From Sporosarcina sp. E16_8 (lineage in GTDB: Bacteria > Bacillota > Bacilli > Bacillales_A > Planococcaceae): DNA of 64,000 nucleotides. A program made the translations under genes and the position numbers. The stretch is from the NCBI RefSeq assembly GCF_017347095.1, contig NZ_JADPRZ010000001.1:124001-188000 (forward strand). Reading direction: 5' to 3'. Below, one piece after another: positions 38,740 to 49,148 of the stretch. How positions within the stretch are numbered: position 1 is the stretch's first letter; every line of letters begins with the position of its first letter. A model generated the notes under the pieces. The model made no database searches and was not told the origin of the DNA. It saw nothing but the letters and a program-made list of their open reading frames with translations.

Positions 38740-39625
38740 GTTTTTCATACCTCGGCTTTCGGTCAAGTATTTCTTGCATGAACTGCAAGTAATGATCATA
38801 GCGATGACGCGGAATTTCTCCTGTCTCCACCATCTCTTTTACTGCACACTTAGGTTCTTTCAGGTGCAAGCAACCTCGGAATCTACAGTTTGGTGCAACT
38901 TCATCCATGTCTACAAAGTATCGAGACAGTTCTTCTTTTTCGATATGATCGAATTCCAGTGAGCTGAAGCCCGGGGTATCTGCGACAAGGCCACCTAATA
39001 TCTCCAGCAACTCAACATGACGCGTCGTATGCTTTCCGCGTCCAAGTGCTTCTGATATTTCCCCTGTTTTCAATTCAAGCATAGGCAATACCGTATTCAA
39101 CAATGTTGATTTTCCAACACCCGACTGCCCAGCAAGAACCGTAGTCTTCCCTTCAAAATAGGGAGTCAACAAGTCAGTCAACTTAGGGTCATCAATAAAA
39201 GTCTCGATAACGTCATAACCGATTTTCTTATAATACGCCGCTGATTCAGCTACCATTTTCAGTTCATCAGCATTCGCAAGATCTTTTTTCGTCAGGCAGA
39301 TAATTGGTTTCACATCGAATGATTCGACGACAACAAGAAACCTGTCTAACAGATATTGACTGAATGCCGGTTCCACTATGGAGAATACGAGCAATGCCTG
39401 GTGAACATTCGAGATCGGCGGGCGGACAAGTTCATTGAACCGCTCATGGACTTCAGTGACTGTTGCATCATTATCTTCAACACGTACATAGGTCACGAAA
39501 TCTCCGACCAGCGGATGAATACCACGGTTTCTGAAAACACCGCGTCCTCGACATTGAATGATTTCCCCATCATTTTCCACATAATAATACCCGCTGATTG
39601 CTTTTCTGATTTGTCCTTCTGGCAT
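38732..39625 (-). CDS. rsgA: Ribosome small subunit-dependent GTPase RsgA (CpgA/YloQ)
   Basis: It checks late 30S assembly. The protein has 297 residues from the ATG at 39625, with AGGGGTG upstream; the longer frame to 39721 lacks a site. An OB fold (about 1-65) is followed by permuted GTPase motifs, LTKKDLAN (G4) before GQSGVGKSTLLN (G1) and DTPGFSS (G3), then a zinc module with CRFRGCLHLKEPKC. In B. subtilis the product is a PrkC target, and prkC is its neighbour 13 bases upstream. Confidence 0.95.
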   Translation of the reverse strand: MPEGQIRKAISGYYYVENDGEIIQCRGRGVFRNRGIHPLVGDFVTYVRVEDNDATVTEVHERFNELVRPPISNVHQALLVFSIVEPAFSQYLLDRFLVVVESFDVKPIICLTKKDLANADELKMVAESAAYYKKIGYDVIETFIDDPKLTDLLTPYFEGKTTVLAGQSGVGKSTLLNTVLPMLELKTGEISEALGRGKHTTRHVELLEILGGLVADTPGFSSLEFDHIEKEELSRYFVDMDEVAPNCRFRGCLHLKEPKCAVKEMVETGEIPRHRYDHYLQFMQEILDRKPRYEKHD

Positions 39626-39638
39626 TCTTTCACCCCTT

Positions 39639-41651
39639 TTATTTGGTATCGTTGTAATTGACCACTTCCGCAAAGATTTTTTCAGAATCGCGCATAACCT
39701 TATACGCTCCGTTTTGGCCATCTTCCAAGGTAAGTGATATTGTTTTCTCCACCGTTTCCGTGATTGGAAACTCTTCGAAAATAGTCGTCATCTTATTATT
39801 CTTGTCCTGAATGTAAATACGAATAAGTTGTGGGACAGGAGCAGGCTGTTGCACAACTTCCGAGTTATTTCCATCATCCTCTTCATCACTTTCGTCACCG
39901 TCTTCCTCACGAGGGACAGCTTCAACAATGTCAGGGACATACTCAATTGTCACCTTTTGAACAATTAACTTATCAGGTTTTTTCGCCGGACCTTTAGAAA
40001 CGACAACCTCGACTTTTCCACCTTTTTCAATTTCTGTTTTCCCATTTGGTGTTTGTGAAATGACACGCCCTTCAGACACAGTTGATGAATACTCTTTTCT
40101 TATATTTATTTGAAAACCCGATGACTTTTCATAATCATCTAGCCTACCCTCGTCATACCCTATTAGATTGTCAAGAATTTTCATTTCAAGTCCTTTGCTG
40201 ACAGTAAACAGTAATTCTGTTTCACTTGGAATTACTTCCCCCGCATCCGGTTCTTGTCCAATGATTGTCCCCTTAGGCTTGTCAGAAAATTCTTCTTCGG
40301 ATTCAATCGACTTAAATTGACCTTCTAAAGAAGCCATAGTTGTTTCGGCATTAGAACCAATGTAATCAGCAAGTAGGCTTTTTTCTTTACCTATACTAAT
40401 ATACAAGGTGATCTCAGAGTCAACAGCCCGTTTCTTCCCTGCCTCGGGAATCGTTTTAATGACTTCGCCTTCTTTAATATCATCAGACTGTAGTTCTTGG
40501 CTTATAAATGAATTGAAACCACTTTCTGTAAGCACATCCTTAGCTTCCGCTTCTTCCATTCCGGCCACAGTCGGAATAACAGCCTTTTTAGGGCCTAGCA
40601 CGCCTGGGATAAGAGACAACACAAGTAGCAGGATAGCTACTCCAGCAATTCCACCAACAATGAACGGCCATTTCTTCCGTTTTTTCGGTGACGGCGGAGA
40701 TTGTTCAAGCTTAACTGGCTCAATTTTCTTAGTCACTTCAACGCTATCAAACTTTGGCGTTTCACTAACGATTGGTATTGCTCGCGTGCGATCATCATCG
40801 AACAAAATGGCGAACCTCTGCTCATTAGCCCGTTCGGGTGACAATACAGTTAGCAAATCATCATACATTTCGTCTGCCGAATCATATCGATATGTAGCAT
40901 CTTTCATAGTCGCCTTCAAAATAACATTTTCTAAACTTTGTGGAATTGAAGGGAATATCGATTTCACCGAAGGTGTTTCTTCTTGTAAATGCTTCAATGC
41001 AATCGCAACTGCAGTATCTGCTGTAAATGGCAATTCACCTGACAGTAATTCGTAAAGTACGATTCCTAATGAATAGATATCGGACTTTTTCGTTGCCATT
41101 CCGCCACGTGCTTGTTCGGGCGACAAGTAATGAACTGTACCAATGACTGAATTCGTCTTTGTATGGGCTGTTGCACTTAGTGCCATCGCGATACCGAAAT
41201 CAGTGATTTTCGCATTCCCATCCGAATCCATTAAAATGTTCTGCGGCTTAACATCACGATGGACAATGCCATTATGATGAGCATTCGCAATTGCAGATAC
41301 AATCTGTAGCATAATCGGCAAAGCTTGCTTTGGAGTCAAGGCCCCATTATCTTGGATAAACTTCTTCAAGGTTTGTCCTTCGATATATTCCATCACCAGA
41401 TAATGCAATTCACCCTCCTCACCCACATCGAATATATCAACGATGTGCGGGTGCGTCAGACTCGTCGCAGAAAGTGCTTCACGTTTAAATCTTCTTTTTA
41501 ATGACTCTTCATTCGCAAAATCATAATTAAGGACTTTTATTGCAACATCGCGGTCCAGGATGACGTCATGTGCTAGATATACTTTTGACATGCCGCCGTC
41601 GCCAATATTCTTTACAATTTCATAACGTCCACCTATTCTTGATCCAATCAT
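39639..41651 (-). CDS. prkC: PASTA-domain serine/threonine kinase PrkC
   Basis: Membrane kinase that senses muropeptides and phosphorylates translation and division proteins; in B. subtilis it triggers spore germination. The protein has 670 residues: cytoplasmic kinase domain (about 1-270) with GDGGMSKVY, VAIKVL, HRDVKPQNIL and DFG; a membrane helix near 330 (WPFIVGGIAGVAILLLVLS); three PASTA repeats (about 355-560); and a tail with an acidic EEDGDESDEEDDG linker. It overlaps prpC by four bases. Confidence 0.95.
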   Translation of the reverse strand: MIGSRIGGRYEIVKNIGDGGMSKVYLAHDVILDRDVAIKVLNYDFANEESLKRRFKREALSATSLTHPHIVDIFDVGEEGELHYLVMEYIEGQTLKKFIQDNGALTPKQALPIMLQIVSAIANAHHNGIVHRDVKPQNILMDSDGNAKITDFGIAMALSATAHTKTNSVIGTVHYLSPEQARGGMATKKSDIYSLGIVLYELLSGELPFTADTAVAIALKHLQEETPSVKSIFPSIPQSLENVILKATMKDATYRYDSADEMYDDLLTVLSPERANEQRFAILFDDDRTRAIPIVSETPKFDSVEVTKKIEPVKLEQSPPSPKKRKKWPFIVGGIAGVAILLLVLSLIPGVLGPKKAVIPTVAGMEEAEAKDVLTESGFNSFISQELQSDDIKEGEVIKTIPEAGKKRAVDSEITLYISIGKEKSLLADYIGSNAETTMASLEGQFKSIESEEEFSDKPKGTIIGQEPDAGEVIPSETELLFTVSKGLEMKILDNLIGYDEGRLDDYEKSSGFQINIRKEYSSTVSEGRVISQTPNGKTEIEKGGKVEVVVSKGPAKKPDKLIVQKVTIEYVPDIVEAVPREEDGDESDEEDDGNNSEVVQQPAPVPQLIRIYIQDKNNKMTTIFEEFPITETVEKTISLTLEDGQNGAYKVMRDSEKIFAEVVNYNDTK

Positions 41652-42406
41652 GGATTAATCGCCTCCACTTCAGTCGAGTCGATTAGAATAACGGAGATAT
41701 TGTCTTCCCCGCCCATCTTGTTCGCTAAATCCACAAGTTCTTCGGTCTTTTCTCGAAGCGCAGCGCCAGATAGAACAATGTCACTCATCGATTGTTGATT
41801 GACTTTATTGCTCAGACCATCTGTACAAATAAGCATGTACATGTCATCTTCCAGCTCAAGCGTATATAGATCCGGCACAATCGTCTTTTCCGAACCAATC
41901 GCTTTCATAATCCAGTTTCGTTGTGGATGAACTGCCGCCTCTTGCTCGGTAATTTCCCCACTGTCAAGAAGAGCATTTACGTAGGAATGGTCTCGTGTTA
42001 CTTGGCGTACGCCTTGTCCATCGATTGCATATACACGGCTATCTCCAGTATGTGAAATAAGACAAGAACGTCCACGAATAAGGGCAGCTTCAAGTGTCGT
42101 TCCCATTCCTTTATACGCTTCATTTTCGTTTGCATGTGTGTAAAGTAAGTCGTTTACGTAAATGACTGCTTCCCGCAGCCACTGCGCCCAGTTATCTTCT
42201 GCTTCAAACTTTGAACTATCAAGTTCCATGAATTGCTCGCCAATTACTCTGACCGCTGTTGAACTGGCGTAATCACCCCCGAGGTGACCACCCATTCCGT
42301 CCGCTATCACAGCAAGCATAATGCCGTTCGGAAGTGTGTATACGGCCGCACTATCTTCGTTGACTGTTCTTTTTCTGCCGATATCCGTCAAGACTTCAAA
42401 TCGCAA
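41648..42406 (-). CDS. prpC: PP2C-family phosphatase PrpC
   Basis: It dephosphorylates PrkC and its targets. The protein has 252 residues with PP2C motifs in order: RTVNEDSAAVY, VIADGMGGHLGG (metal-binding Asp), GTTLEAALI, HTGDSRVYAI, ICTDGLSN and GGEDNISVILI. It is coupled to prkC. In B. subtilis rlmN would lie just upstream; here rsmB is only 33 bases away. Confidence 0.96.
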   Translation of the reverse strand: MRFEVLTDIGRKRTVNEDSAAVYTLPNGIMLAVIADGMGGHLGGDYASSTAVRVIGEQFMELDSSKFEAEDNWAQWLREAVIYVNDLLYTHANENEAYKGMGTTLEAALIRGRSCLISHTGDSRVYAIDGQGVRQVTRDHSYVNALLDSGEITEQEAAVHPQRNWIMKAIGSEKTIVPDLYTLELEDDMYMLICTDGLSNKVNQQSMSDIVLSGAALREKTEELVDLANKMGGEDNISVILIDSTEVEAINP

Positions 42407-42439
42407 CGACTATCCCCCCTTTTGCCTCGAATTCTTAGC

Positions 42440-43798
42440 TCAATTACCTTTTTTTCGGAAAGCTGCAACAAAAAAGCCGTCGCTGCCGAAGTGTTGCGGA
42501 AGTACTTGAAGAGTATTATCTTCGATCGCTAATTTCTCGTTTCCAGTGAGTTGTGGCAAAGGGATTTTTTCCATATCCTTATGACGTTGTAAGAACTGTT
42601 CAACCATTCCCTGATTTTCGGCATACTCCACTGTACAGGTACTGTAGACAATGACCCCGTCCGGTTTAATCAATTCACGGGCCGTATCAAGCAGGTCTGA
42701 TTGAATCGACGTCAACGCATCGAAATCAGCTTGCGTTTTGTTGTACTTAATTTCAGGCTTTCTTCGGATAACACCAAGACCACTACAAGGAGCGTCGACA
42801 AGGATACGGTCGAACGATGACAACTCGTATAGTTCAGTTAGTTTCCTGCTGTCACCGCTTAATGCTTTGATTGACGTTAAGCCTAGGCGAGTCGCATTAG
42901 CTTCTATAAGCTTCAGTTTATGCTCATGTAAATCATGTGCGAAAACTTCCCCTTTATCATTCATTTTTTCAGCGATGTGAGTTGTTTTTCCACCCGGTGC
43001 AGCACACATATCAAGCACTTTCATACCTGGTGATACATTAAGAGCAAGGACAGGTAGCATTGAACTTTCGTCTTGAATCGTGATAAGCCCCTTTTTATAG
43101 GCTTGTGTATTTGCAGGATTGCCACTATCTGAAATGATACACTCCGGTACAACCTCGCCTTTTCTTACTTCAACGCCTTCTGATTCGAGTAAAGCAATGA
43201 CTTCTTCTGTCGTAGCTTTTGCTGTATTGACACGGATCGTCATCGCTGCCGGATGGTTATTTTCATGTGCCATAATAGCTGCGTCTTCCTCACCAAATTG
43301 TTCAATCCAACGCTTGATCAACCATTCTGGATGACTCGTTTCGATAGAGGTTTTCAACGTACCGTCCTGCATTTCATCAAGTGAACGAACACCTTTGCGC
43401 AATACGGAACGAAGAATACCGTTTACAGTTGGCGCTATCCGTTTATGACCACGTCTTTTAGCAATTTCAACTGCTTCGTGAACAACTGCATGCGGAGGAA
43501 TTTTTGTTAGATAAACGATTTGATATAACGATAACCGAAGAAGCTCTCGAACCCAGCCGTCCAATTTTCCACGGACAAATGGCTCAAGATAATAATCCAG
43601 TGTCATACGGTGTTGGAGCGTGCCATACGTCAATTCAGTTAACAAGCCACGGTCTTTCGTTTCAATGCCATACTTTTCAATTGTTCTATGCAGCAATAGA
43701 TTGCTATAAGCTTGATGATCATTTATTTCCATCAATATTGAAAGGGCTGCGTCGCGGACGTTGCCGTTCCATATTTTCTTTTTCGGTCTAGTGTTCAT
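42440..43798 (-). CDS. rsmB: 16S rRNA (cytosine-967-C5)-methyltransferase RsmB
   Basis: 452 residues: an N-terminal NusB-like RNA-binding domain (about 1-140, [19 protein letters not shown] shortened: [14 protein letters not shown]) and a Rossmann methyltransferase domain with [14 protein letters not shown], the general Cys in [15 protein letters not shown] and the catalytic Cys in [13 protein letters not shown]. It overlaps fmt by four bases. Confidence 0.96.
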   Translation of the reverse strand: MNTRPKKKIWNGNVRDAALSILMEINDHQAYSNLLLHRTIEKYGIETKDRGLLTELTYGTLQHRMTLDYYLEPFVRGKLDGWVRELLRLSLYQIVYLTKIPPHAVVHEAVEIAKRRGHKRIAPTVNGILRSVLRKGVRSLDEMQDGTLKTSIETSHPEWLIKRWIEQFGEEDAAIMAHENNHPAAMTIRVNTAKATTEEVIALLESEGVEVRKGEVVPECIISDSGNPANTQAYKKGLITIQDESSMLPVLALNVSPGMKVLDMCAAPGGKTTHIAEKMNDKGEVFAHDLHEHKLKLIEANATRLGLTSIKALSGDSRKLTELYELSSFDRILVDAPCSGLGVIRRKPEIKYNKTQADFDALTSIQSDLLDTARELIKPDGVIVYSTCTVEYAENQGMVEQFLQRHKDMEKIPLPQLTGNEKLAIEDNTLQVLPQHFGSDGFFVAAFRKKGN

Positions 43799-44736
43799 TG
43801 AAAACGATCCCCTTTACTCCATTTAGATCCGGTTCCGCGAATAAATTCATCCGCTGGCATCCGTTTTTTACCGGCTGGTTGAAGATCCGTTAACGCTACA
43901 GCGATATCATCGCCTGCTTTTACAATAATACGATCACTTTCGATGGCAATAATTGTCCCTGGTAACGCACTGTCATTTGTATGGATTTTCTCACTCCACC
44001 AAATCTTGACGTTTTCATCTTGGAATACAGTATAGGCAACTGGCCAAGGATGAAGTCCACGGATCTTATCATAGATTGCTTTTCCACCTGTAGACCAATC
44101 AATCCGTTCTTGTTCACGGGAGATGTTACGCGCAAACGTCACGAGCGATTCGTCTTGAACTATTTGCTTATTTGTTTCGTTTAAAATAGATGGCAATGTC
44201 TCTTTTAGTAGTGCCGTCCCTGCCACAGATAGTGCCTTGAACATACTTCCAGTGTGATCCGTATCAGAAATAGGCACAGTCACTTGTGAAATGATATCGC
44301 CTGCATCAAGTTTTTCGACCATATACATGATTGTGACACCCGTTTCGGTTTCACCATCCATGATCGCCTGGTGAATCGGCGCACCGCCGCGATATTTTGG
44401 CAGTAAGGATGCGTGTACATTTATGCAACCAAGCCCAGGAACTTCTAACAGTTCCTTCGGTAAAATTTGGCCAAATGCTGCAGTCACGATTAAATCTGGT
44501 TTGAGCGCAATAATTTCCTCAAGCTCAGCGGAACCTCTCAGTTTTTCAGGCTGAATAATCGGCAGTCCAAGTCGCAGTGCTTCAACTTTTACTGGTGGAG
44601 GTGTTAAGACGCGCTTTCGTCCGACTGGTCTGTCCGGCTGAGTGACGACCGCCGCGATAGTATGTCCTTCATCAACGAGCATTGTTAGAACAGATACAGA
44701 AAACTCTGGCGTTCCCATAAAAACGATCTTCGTCAT
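43795..44736 (-). CDS. fmt: Methionyl-tRNA formyltransferase
   Basis: It formylates initiator Met-tRNA using 10-formyltetrahydrofolate. The protein has 313 residues. It has FMGTPEFSV at the start, [20 protein letters not shown] with the catalytic Asn/His, and DAGDII; a C-terminal OB-like domain binds tRNA. Four-base overlaps with def and rsmB show a tightly coupled translation-initiation unit. Confidence 0.97.
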   Translation of the reverse strand: MTKIVFMGTPEFSVSVLTMLVDEGHTIAAVVTQPDRPVGRKRVLTPPPVKVEALRLGLPIIQPEKLRGSAELEEIIALKPDLIVTAAFGQILPKELLEVPGLGCINVHASLLPKYRGGAPIHQAIMDGETETGVTIMYMVEKLDAGDIISQVTVPISDTDHTGSMFKALSVAGTALLKETLPSILNETNKQIVQDESLVTFARNISREQERIDWSTGGKAIYDKIRGLHPWPVAYTVFQDENVKIWWSEKIHTNDSALPGTIIAIESDRIIVKAGDDIAVALTDLQPAGKKRMPADEFIRGTGSKWSKGDRFQ

Positions 44737-45245
44737 TGCAGCTCACCTCCACCGTTTTCCCCTACTATTTCTGCTTCTTCTAATTCAGAAGGATCGACAA
44801 CACGAATAATTTTCGAATCAAATAACACGCCATTTAAATGATCAATTTCATGAAGAATAGCACGTGCTTCATAGTCTTCAGCTTCTAATTCATAAAGTGC
44901 GCCACTCCGTTCTTGCGCTTCAATACGGACGAAAAATGGTCTTTCCACTTCACCAAATAAATCTGGAAAACTGAGACAACCTTCTACTTCTATTTCGGAT
45001 CCTCCGGTTGCTGTTACAACAGGATTTACCATTTCAATGACATCCTGTCCTTCGCCCATATCAACTATTGCAACACGAATAGCTTCACCAATTTGAGGTG
45101 CAGCAAGGCCAATACCATCCGCCGCCACCATTGTGTCGTACATATCATCTAACAGCTTTGAAAGTTTCTTATCAAATTTCACTACTTCTTTACATTGTTG
45201 TTGAAGAACCGGAGCCGGATGCTTCACAATTTCACGTATCGCCAA
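44733..45245 (-). CDS. def: Peptide deformylase
   Basis: It removes the formyl group from new proteins. The protein has 170 residues. All three motifs are present: [17 protein letters not shown] (metal Cys) and [11 protein letters not shown] (metal His pair and Glu). It starts at a TTG with AGAGGAAT upstream. It is a type 1 enzyme (DefA-like), with a Glu-rich tail slightly longer than in B. subtilis. Confidence 0.96.
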   Translation of the reverse strand: MAIREIVKHPAPVLQQQCKEVVKFDKKLSKLLDDMYDTMVAADGIGLAAPQIGEAIRVAIVDMGEGQDVIEMVNPVVTATGGSEIEVEGCLSFPDLFGEVERPFFVRIEAQERSGALYELEAEDYEARAILHEIDHLNGVLFDSKIIRVVDPSELEEAEIVGENGGGELQ

Positions 45246-45323
45246 ATCTATTCCTCTTTTCTGTGTTGTTCTCTAAGATGTTATACATCCTTGTACTGCG
45301 GATCGGGGCTGACATGGTGATTC

Positions 45324-45446
45324 CTTGTCTAGACTTCAGGCGCCACCCCCTCGGGTCATAAGCCGTTTTGCTGCGGGGGCTGAAGTACGCCTCCTCGTAA
45401 ACCGTCTTATGCCTGCCGGGGCTGGACGGCGCCTTCCGCTTTTCTT
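45324..45446 (-). repeat. Family 1 modular hairpin repeat, copy F
   Basis: On the minus strand it begins 4 bases after the priA stop. It has GGCGCCGTCCAGCCCC pairing with GGGGGTGGCGCC, GGCATAAGACGG pairing with the GGCTTATGACC block, and the end TGAAGTCTAGACAA. Its right half is nearly identical to copy H. It fills the priA-def gap; the remaining 45246-45323 stretch shows no clear promoter. Confidence 0.87.
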
Positions 45447-45447
45447 A

Positions 45448-47859
45448 TTAATAAATCGACGCGGGTTCTACATCAACGGTCATTATCAGTCCTGATTTAA
45501 TCCAGTCCGTCCGGTAGTACTTAATGAGCTGTTGCAGCGTTTCTGTCAACTTCGGCTCTTTTTTGTATTTTATCAAACATTGGTAGCGATATCTATTGTT
45601 CACTCGACTGATAGCGGAAGCAGTTGGCCCAATGACAACTGTGCCCGCTGATAAGTTCTGTTTCAGGTAACCGGCACCTTTTTCTGCAAAGTCAGCTACT
45701 TTCAACAAATCCTCGTGCGAAAACTGAACAAGCGTGACAAAATAGAATGGTGGATAGCCATATTGTCTTCTGGCCGCCATTTCCATGTTATAAAAAGGTT
45801 CATAATGCTGTGCTTTCGCTAATTCGATTGCGTAATGTTCAGGGGAATAGGTCTGGATGAAAACCTCTCCAGGCAATTCGTGGCGGCCAGCTCGTCCACT
45901 TACTTGCGTCATCAGTTGAAAGGTTTTTTCAGCGGCACGGAAATCGGCTAAATGGAGTGTTGTATCTGCGGCAAGCACACCAACAAGTGTAATATTCGGG
46001 AAATCTAACCCTTTCGCAATCATTTGCGTCCCGAGCAGGATATCCGCTTGTCCTTCACTGAACTGCCTAAGAAGACGCTCGTGTGAACCTTTTTGCCTTG
46101 TTGTATCGACATCCATTCGAAGGACACGTGCTGTAGGAAATAGTTTCGCAATTTCTTCTTGTGCTTTTTGAGTCCCTGTTCCAAAGAATCGAATATGTTC
46201 ACTCTTACATTCCGGACACACGAGCGGCACTCGTTCTTCGTGACCGCAATAATGGCATTTCAGTTGTTCGTGCGCCCGGTGATAGGTCAGCGAAATATCA
46301 CAATTTGGGCATTCAACAACCGTACCGCAATCCCTGCAGAGTACAAAAGATGAAAAACCTCGCTTATTCAGAAACAGCACGATTTGTTCCCTTTTTTCCA
46401 ATCGGATACGGATTGCTTCCGCAAGCGGCAATGAAAACATCGAACGATTTCCTGTTTTCAATTCCTCTCGCATATCAACGACTGTTACCGTTGGTAGTGC
46501 CTGCTCTTTTGGACGTTTCGTCAGTGTAAGCATTGTATACACACCCTTTGATGCACGTGCATACGATTCCAGTGATGGCGTTGCACTCCCTAGAATAACG
46601 GGACAATTGTAATATTCCGCACGTTTAATCGCAACGTCTCTTGCATGATAGCGCGGTGTATCGTCTTGCTTGTACGTCGATTCATGCTCTTCATCGAGAA
46701 TAATGATACCAATATTTTCAAACGGGGCGAATACCGCCGATCTTGCTCCGACGACAACCTTTACTTCTCCCCGTTTTATTTTCCGCCATTCATCGTACTT
46801 CTCACCAGCAGACAAACCACTATGCATGACCGCCACAAGCTGACCGAAACGTTCCTTGAAGCGTGACGTCATTTGCGGAGTCAATGATATCTCCGGGACT
46901 AGAACGATTGCTTCTTTACCTTTATCCAAAACGCGTTTAATGGCACGTAAATAGACTTCTGTTTTCCCACTACCCGTTACACCATGTAGTAGGAACGTTT
47001 CTGCTCGTTGTCCATCTGCCGACGCTGCTATATAATCAACTGCGATTTGCTGTTCGTCTGTCAAATGTTCAGGTATAGCCGTATCTTTCAGTTGGGGTGC
47101 ATCGGGTTCACGGTACACTTCAGCAAGTTCTTCGAAGGCTGCCCCTCTTTCTATGACAGTCTTCAGCACAGCCGGTTGAATTCCCGATTGTTCCATCAGT
47201 TGTTTCGCGCTGATTGTTTTCCTTGCATGTTCCAACATCCAGCGAAGTAATTCGGCTTGTTTTTTCGCATTCGAGTGACTAGAATCAAGCAAAGATTGCA
47301 GTGTTACCTCATCCGCCATTCGTATCATGCGCACTTTTTTCACAGCAGTTTGCTGTCCTACAGCTGTATCGACTGTGACAATCCCTTCAGCCGCATACCT
47401 TTTCAACATTTTCATCAATTCTGCTGAGTCTACTTCTTTCAACTGAATCCGTTTCCTACCTGCAAGAAAAGCTTTAAAATCAGCGTCTTCAATTCTTTCC
47501 GGGTCCTCAACGATGATGAACTTTTCATATTTAGCACGCATCGCAGCAGGTAACATCACTTGAAGTGCATCAATTTCATAGGACAACGTCTCAACCGCTA
47601 ACCAGCGCGATAATTCGAGCAGTTCATGAGAAATGACCGGGTCCAAATCAATAAGTTCATCAATGGGTTTAATTTTGCCTAGTGCAAGTTCGCTTTTTTC
47701 TTTCAACCTTGTTACATAACCAAGCACTTTTCTTGGCCCGAACGGTACTTTCACTCTGGTTCCAGGTTCAATTACGGATTCCAATGTTTCTGGAACAAGG
47801 TAATCAAACGGCCTGTCGATTGGATAAGCTGATACATCTACAATGACTTCAGCGATCAT
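45448..47859 (-). CDS. priA: Primosomal protein N' (PriA helicase)
   Basis: It restarts replication at collapsed forks by loading the primosome. The protein has 803 residues: N-terminal 3' DNA-end-binding domain (about 1-110), winged helix, helicase core with Walker A LLHGVTGSGKTEVYLRA near 290 and DEEH, and a zinc region with four CxxC-type pairs (CRDCGTVVECPNCD, CHYCG, CPECK). It overlaps coaBC by 11 bases. Confidence 0.96.
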   Translation of the reverse strand: MIAEVIVDVSAYPIDRPFDYLVPETLESVIEPGTRVKVPFGPRKVLGYVTRLKEKSELALGKIKPIDELIDLDPVISHELLELSRWLAVETLSYEIDALQVMLPAAMRAKYEKFIIVEDPERIEDADFKAFLAGRKRIQLKEVDSAELMKMLKRYAAEGIVTVDTAVGQQTAVKKVRMIRMADEVTLQSLLDSSHSNAKKQAELLRWMLEHARKTISAKQLMEQSGIQPAVLKTVIERGAAFEELAEVYREPDAPQLKDTAIPEHLTDEQQIAVDYIAASADGQRAETFLLHGVTGSGKTEVYLRAIKRVLDKGKEAIVLVPEISLTPQMTSRFKERFGQLVAVMHSGLSAGEKYDEWRKIKRGEVKVVVGARSAVFAPFENIGIIILDEEHESTYKQDDTPRYHARDVAIKRAEYYNCPVILGSATPSLESYARASKGVYTMLTLTKRPKEQALPTVTVVDMREELKTGNRSMFSLPLAEAIRIRLEKREQIVLFLNKRGFSSFVLCRDCGTVVECPNCDISLTYHRAHEQLKCHYCGHEERVPLVCPECKSEHIRFFGTGTQKAQEEIAKLFPTARVLRMDVDTTRQKGSHERLLRQFSEGQADILLGTQMIAKGLDFPNITLVGVLAADTTLHLADFRAAEKTFQLMTQVSGRAGRHELPGEVFIQTYSPEHYAIELAKAQHYEPFYNMEMAARRQYGYPPFYFVTLVQFSHEDLLKVADFAEKGAGYLKQNLSAGTVVIGPTASAISRVNNRYRYQCLIKYKKEPKLTETLQQLIKYYRTDWIKSGLIMTVDVEPASIY

Positions 47860-49066
47860 TTAAATGATCACTTTCTTCTTTAATAATTGTTTCCAGTAGT
47901 AAAATAGCGAGTTCTTTTTTCGGCATTGCTAGGAATGGCTTGTGTGTGCCATTTTTCGAAAGAAGAGTTACAACGTTCGTATCCTTCCCGAATCCCGCAT
48001 CCGGATCAGTCACGTCATTAATGATAATATAATCAAGGTTTTTACTTTTCAGTTTATCTATGCCATAACCAACTGCATTTTCGGTTTCAGCAGCAAAGCC
48101 AACAAGGATTTGATTTGTTTTCATAGAACCGATTGTTTTCAAGATATCAGTTGTCCGTTCAAGTTCAATAACTGAGTCGCCTGCTTGTTTCTTCATCTTT
48201 TGGGGGTGAATCTCTCTTGGACGATAATCCGCTACAGCAGCGGCTTTGATAACGATTGCCGCATCACCGAATTGTGTTCGAACGGCTTCAAACATCTCCG
48301 CTGCGCTCTCAATATCGATGACAGTTACTCCCGCTGGCTTGTCCAATCCGACAGGTCCCGAAATAAGGACTGTTTCAGCGCCGAGCATAGCTGCCGCTTC
48401 CGCCATTGCATAACCCATCTTGCCGCTTGAAAAATTCGATACATATCGGACCGGATCAATCCGTTCTCGTGTCGGTCCTGCCGTGATTACAACTTTTTTC
48501 CCGGAAAGTGGAAGGCATTTGGACGTTGTGAACCGTTCTGTTATCAGTGCTACAATCTTTTCGGGTTCTTCCAATCGCCCTTTTCCTACATAACCGCATG
48601 CCAAAAAACCTTCAGAGGGCTCGATGAATTTATAGCCATCTTTGTGCAACGTAGTAATATTTCGTATAACTGATTTATTTTCATACATGTGGACATTCAT
48701 TGCAGGGGCAATCCAGACCTCAGCCTGAGTAGCTAAAAGTGTGGTCGTTACCATATCGTCAGCAATACCATTCGCCAGTTTACCAATTACATTGGCTGTA
48801 GCTGGTGCAACGACGACAAGATCAGCCCAATCCGCCAAATCAATATGCGCAATCACATGTGAATTCTTTTCATCAAACGTATCAAAAAAAACATCATTTC
48901 GTGACATCGCCTGGAATGTAAGTGGCGTGACAAATTCCTTTGCCGATTCAGTCATAATGACCTTTACGTCCGCTCCTGCCTGCGACAACTTACTTACAAG
49001 CGCAACAGCTTTATAGACCGCGATTCCGCCAGTTACACAAAGGAGGATTTTTTTATTCAACAACAT
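47849..49066 (-). CDS. coaBC: Bifunctional phosphopantothenoylcysteine decarboxylase / phosphopantothenate-cysteine ligase CoaBC
   Basis: Two steps of coenzyme A synthesis. From the ATG at 49066, with an AAGGGAT site, the protein has 405 residues. The longer reading to 49216 would translate repeat G and is rejected. The N-terminal flavin-dependent CoaC domain has VTGGIAVYKAV, PAMNVHMYEN and the ACGYVGKGRL flap Cys; the C-terminal CoaB domain has TAGPTRERIDPVRYVSNFSSGKMG (split: TAGPTRERIDPVRY, SNFSSGKMG). Confidence 0.96.
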   Translation of the reverse strand: MLLNKKILLCVTGGIAVYKAVALVSKLSQAGADVKVIMTESAKEFVTPLTFQAMSRNDVFFDTFDEKNSHVIAHIDLADWADLVVVAPATANVIGKLANGIADDMVTTTLLATQAEVWIAPAMNVHMYENKSVIRNITTLHKDGYKFIEPSEGFLACGYVGKGRLEEPEKIVALITERFTTSKCLPLSGKKVVITAGPTRERIDPVRYVSNFSSGKMGYAMAEAAAMLGAETVLISGPVGLDKPAGVTVIDIESAAEMFEAVRTQFGDAAIVIKAAAVADYRPREIHPQKMKKQAGDSVIELERTTDILKTIGSMKTNQILVGFAAETENAVGYGIDKLKSKNLDYIIINDVTDPDAGFGKDTNVVTLLSKNGTHKPFLAMPKKELAILLLETIIKEESDHLNDR

Positions 49067-49087
49067 GATCTCATCCCTTCTAAAATG

Positions 49088-49125
49088 ACAAACTCCCAAA
49101 GAAAAACTCGTTTCTAAGGGAGTAT
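49088..49125 (-). promoter_or_regulatory. Hairpin in the coaBC leader
   Basis: Arms ACTCCCTTAGAAA and TTTCTTTGGGAGT with two central mismatches and a 6-base loop, ending about 17 bases before the coaBC ribosome site. The following TTTGTCATTTT is only weakly terminator-like. The function is not clear. Confidence 0.4.
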
Positions 49126-49148
49126 CACGTTTACTTATTATGATATGA

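Noticed and set aside
40408-41055. 215-codon plus-strand frame
   Set aside because: Antisense shadow of prkC with no motif or ribosome site.
42407-42439. Remnant of rlmN
   Set aside because: The 33-base gap shows no coding similarity to RlmN.
49088-49125. Riboswitch before coaBC
   Set aside because: Only a single imperfect hairpin; no known aptamer motif is visible and no clear terminator/antiterminator pair.
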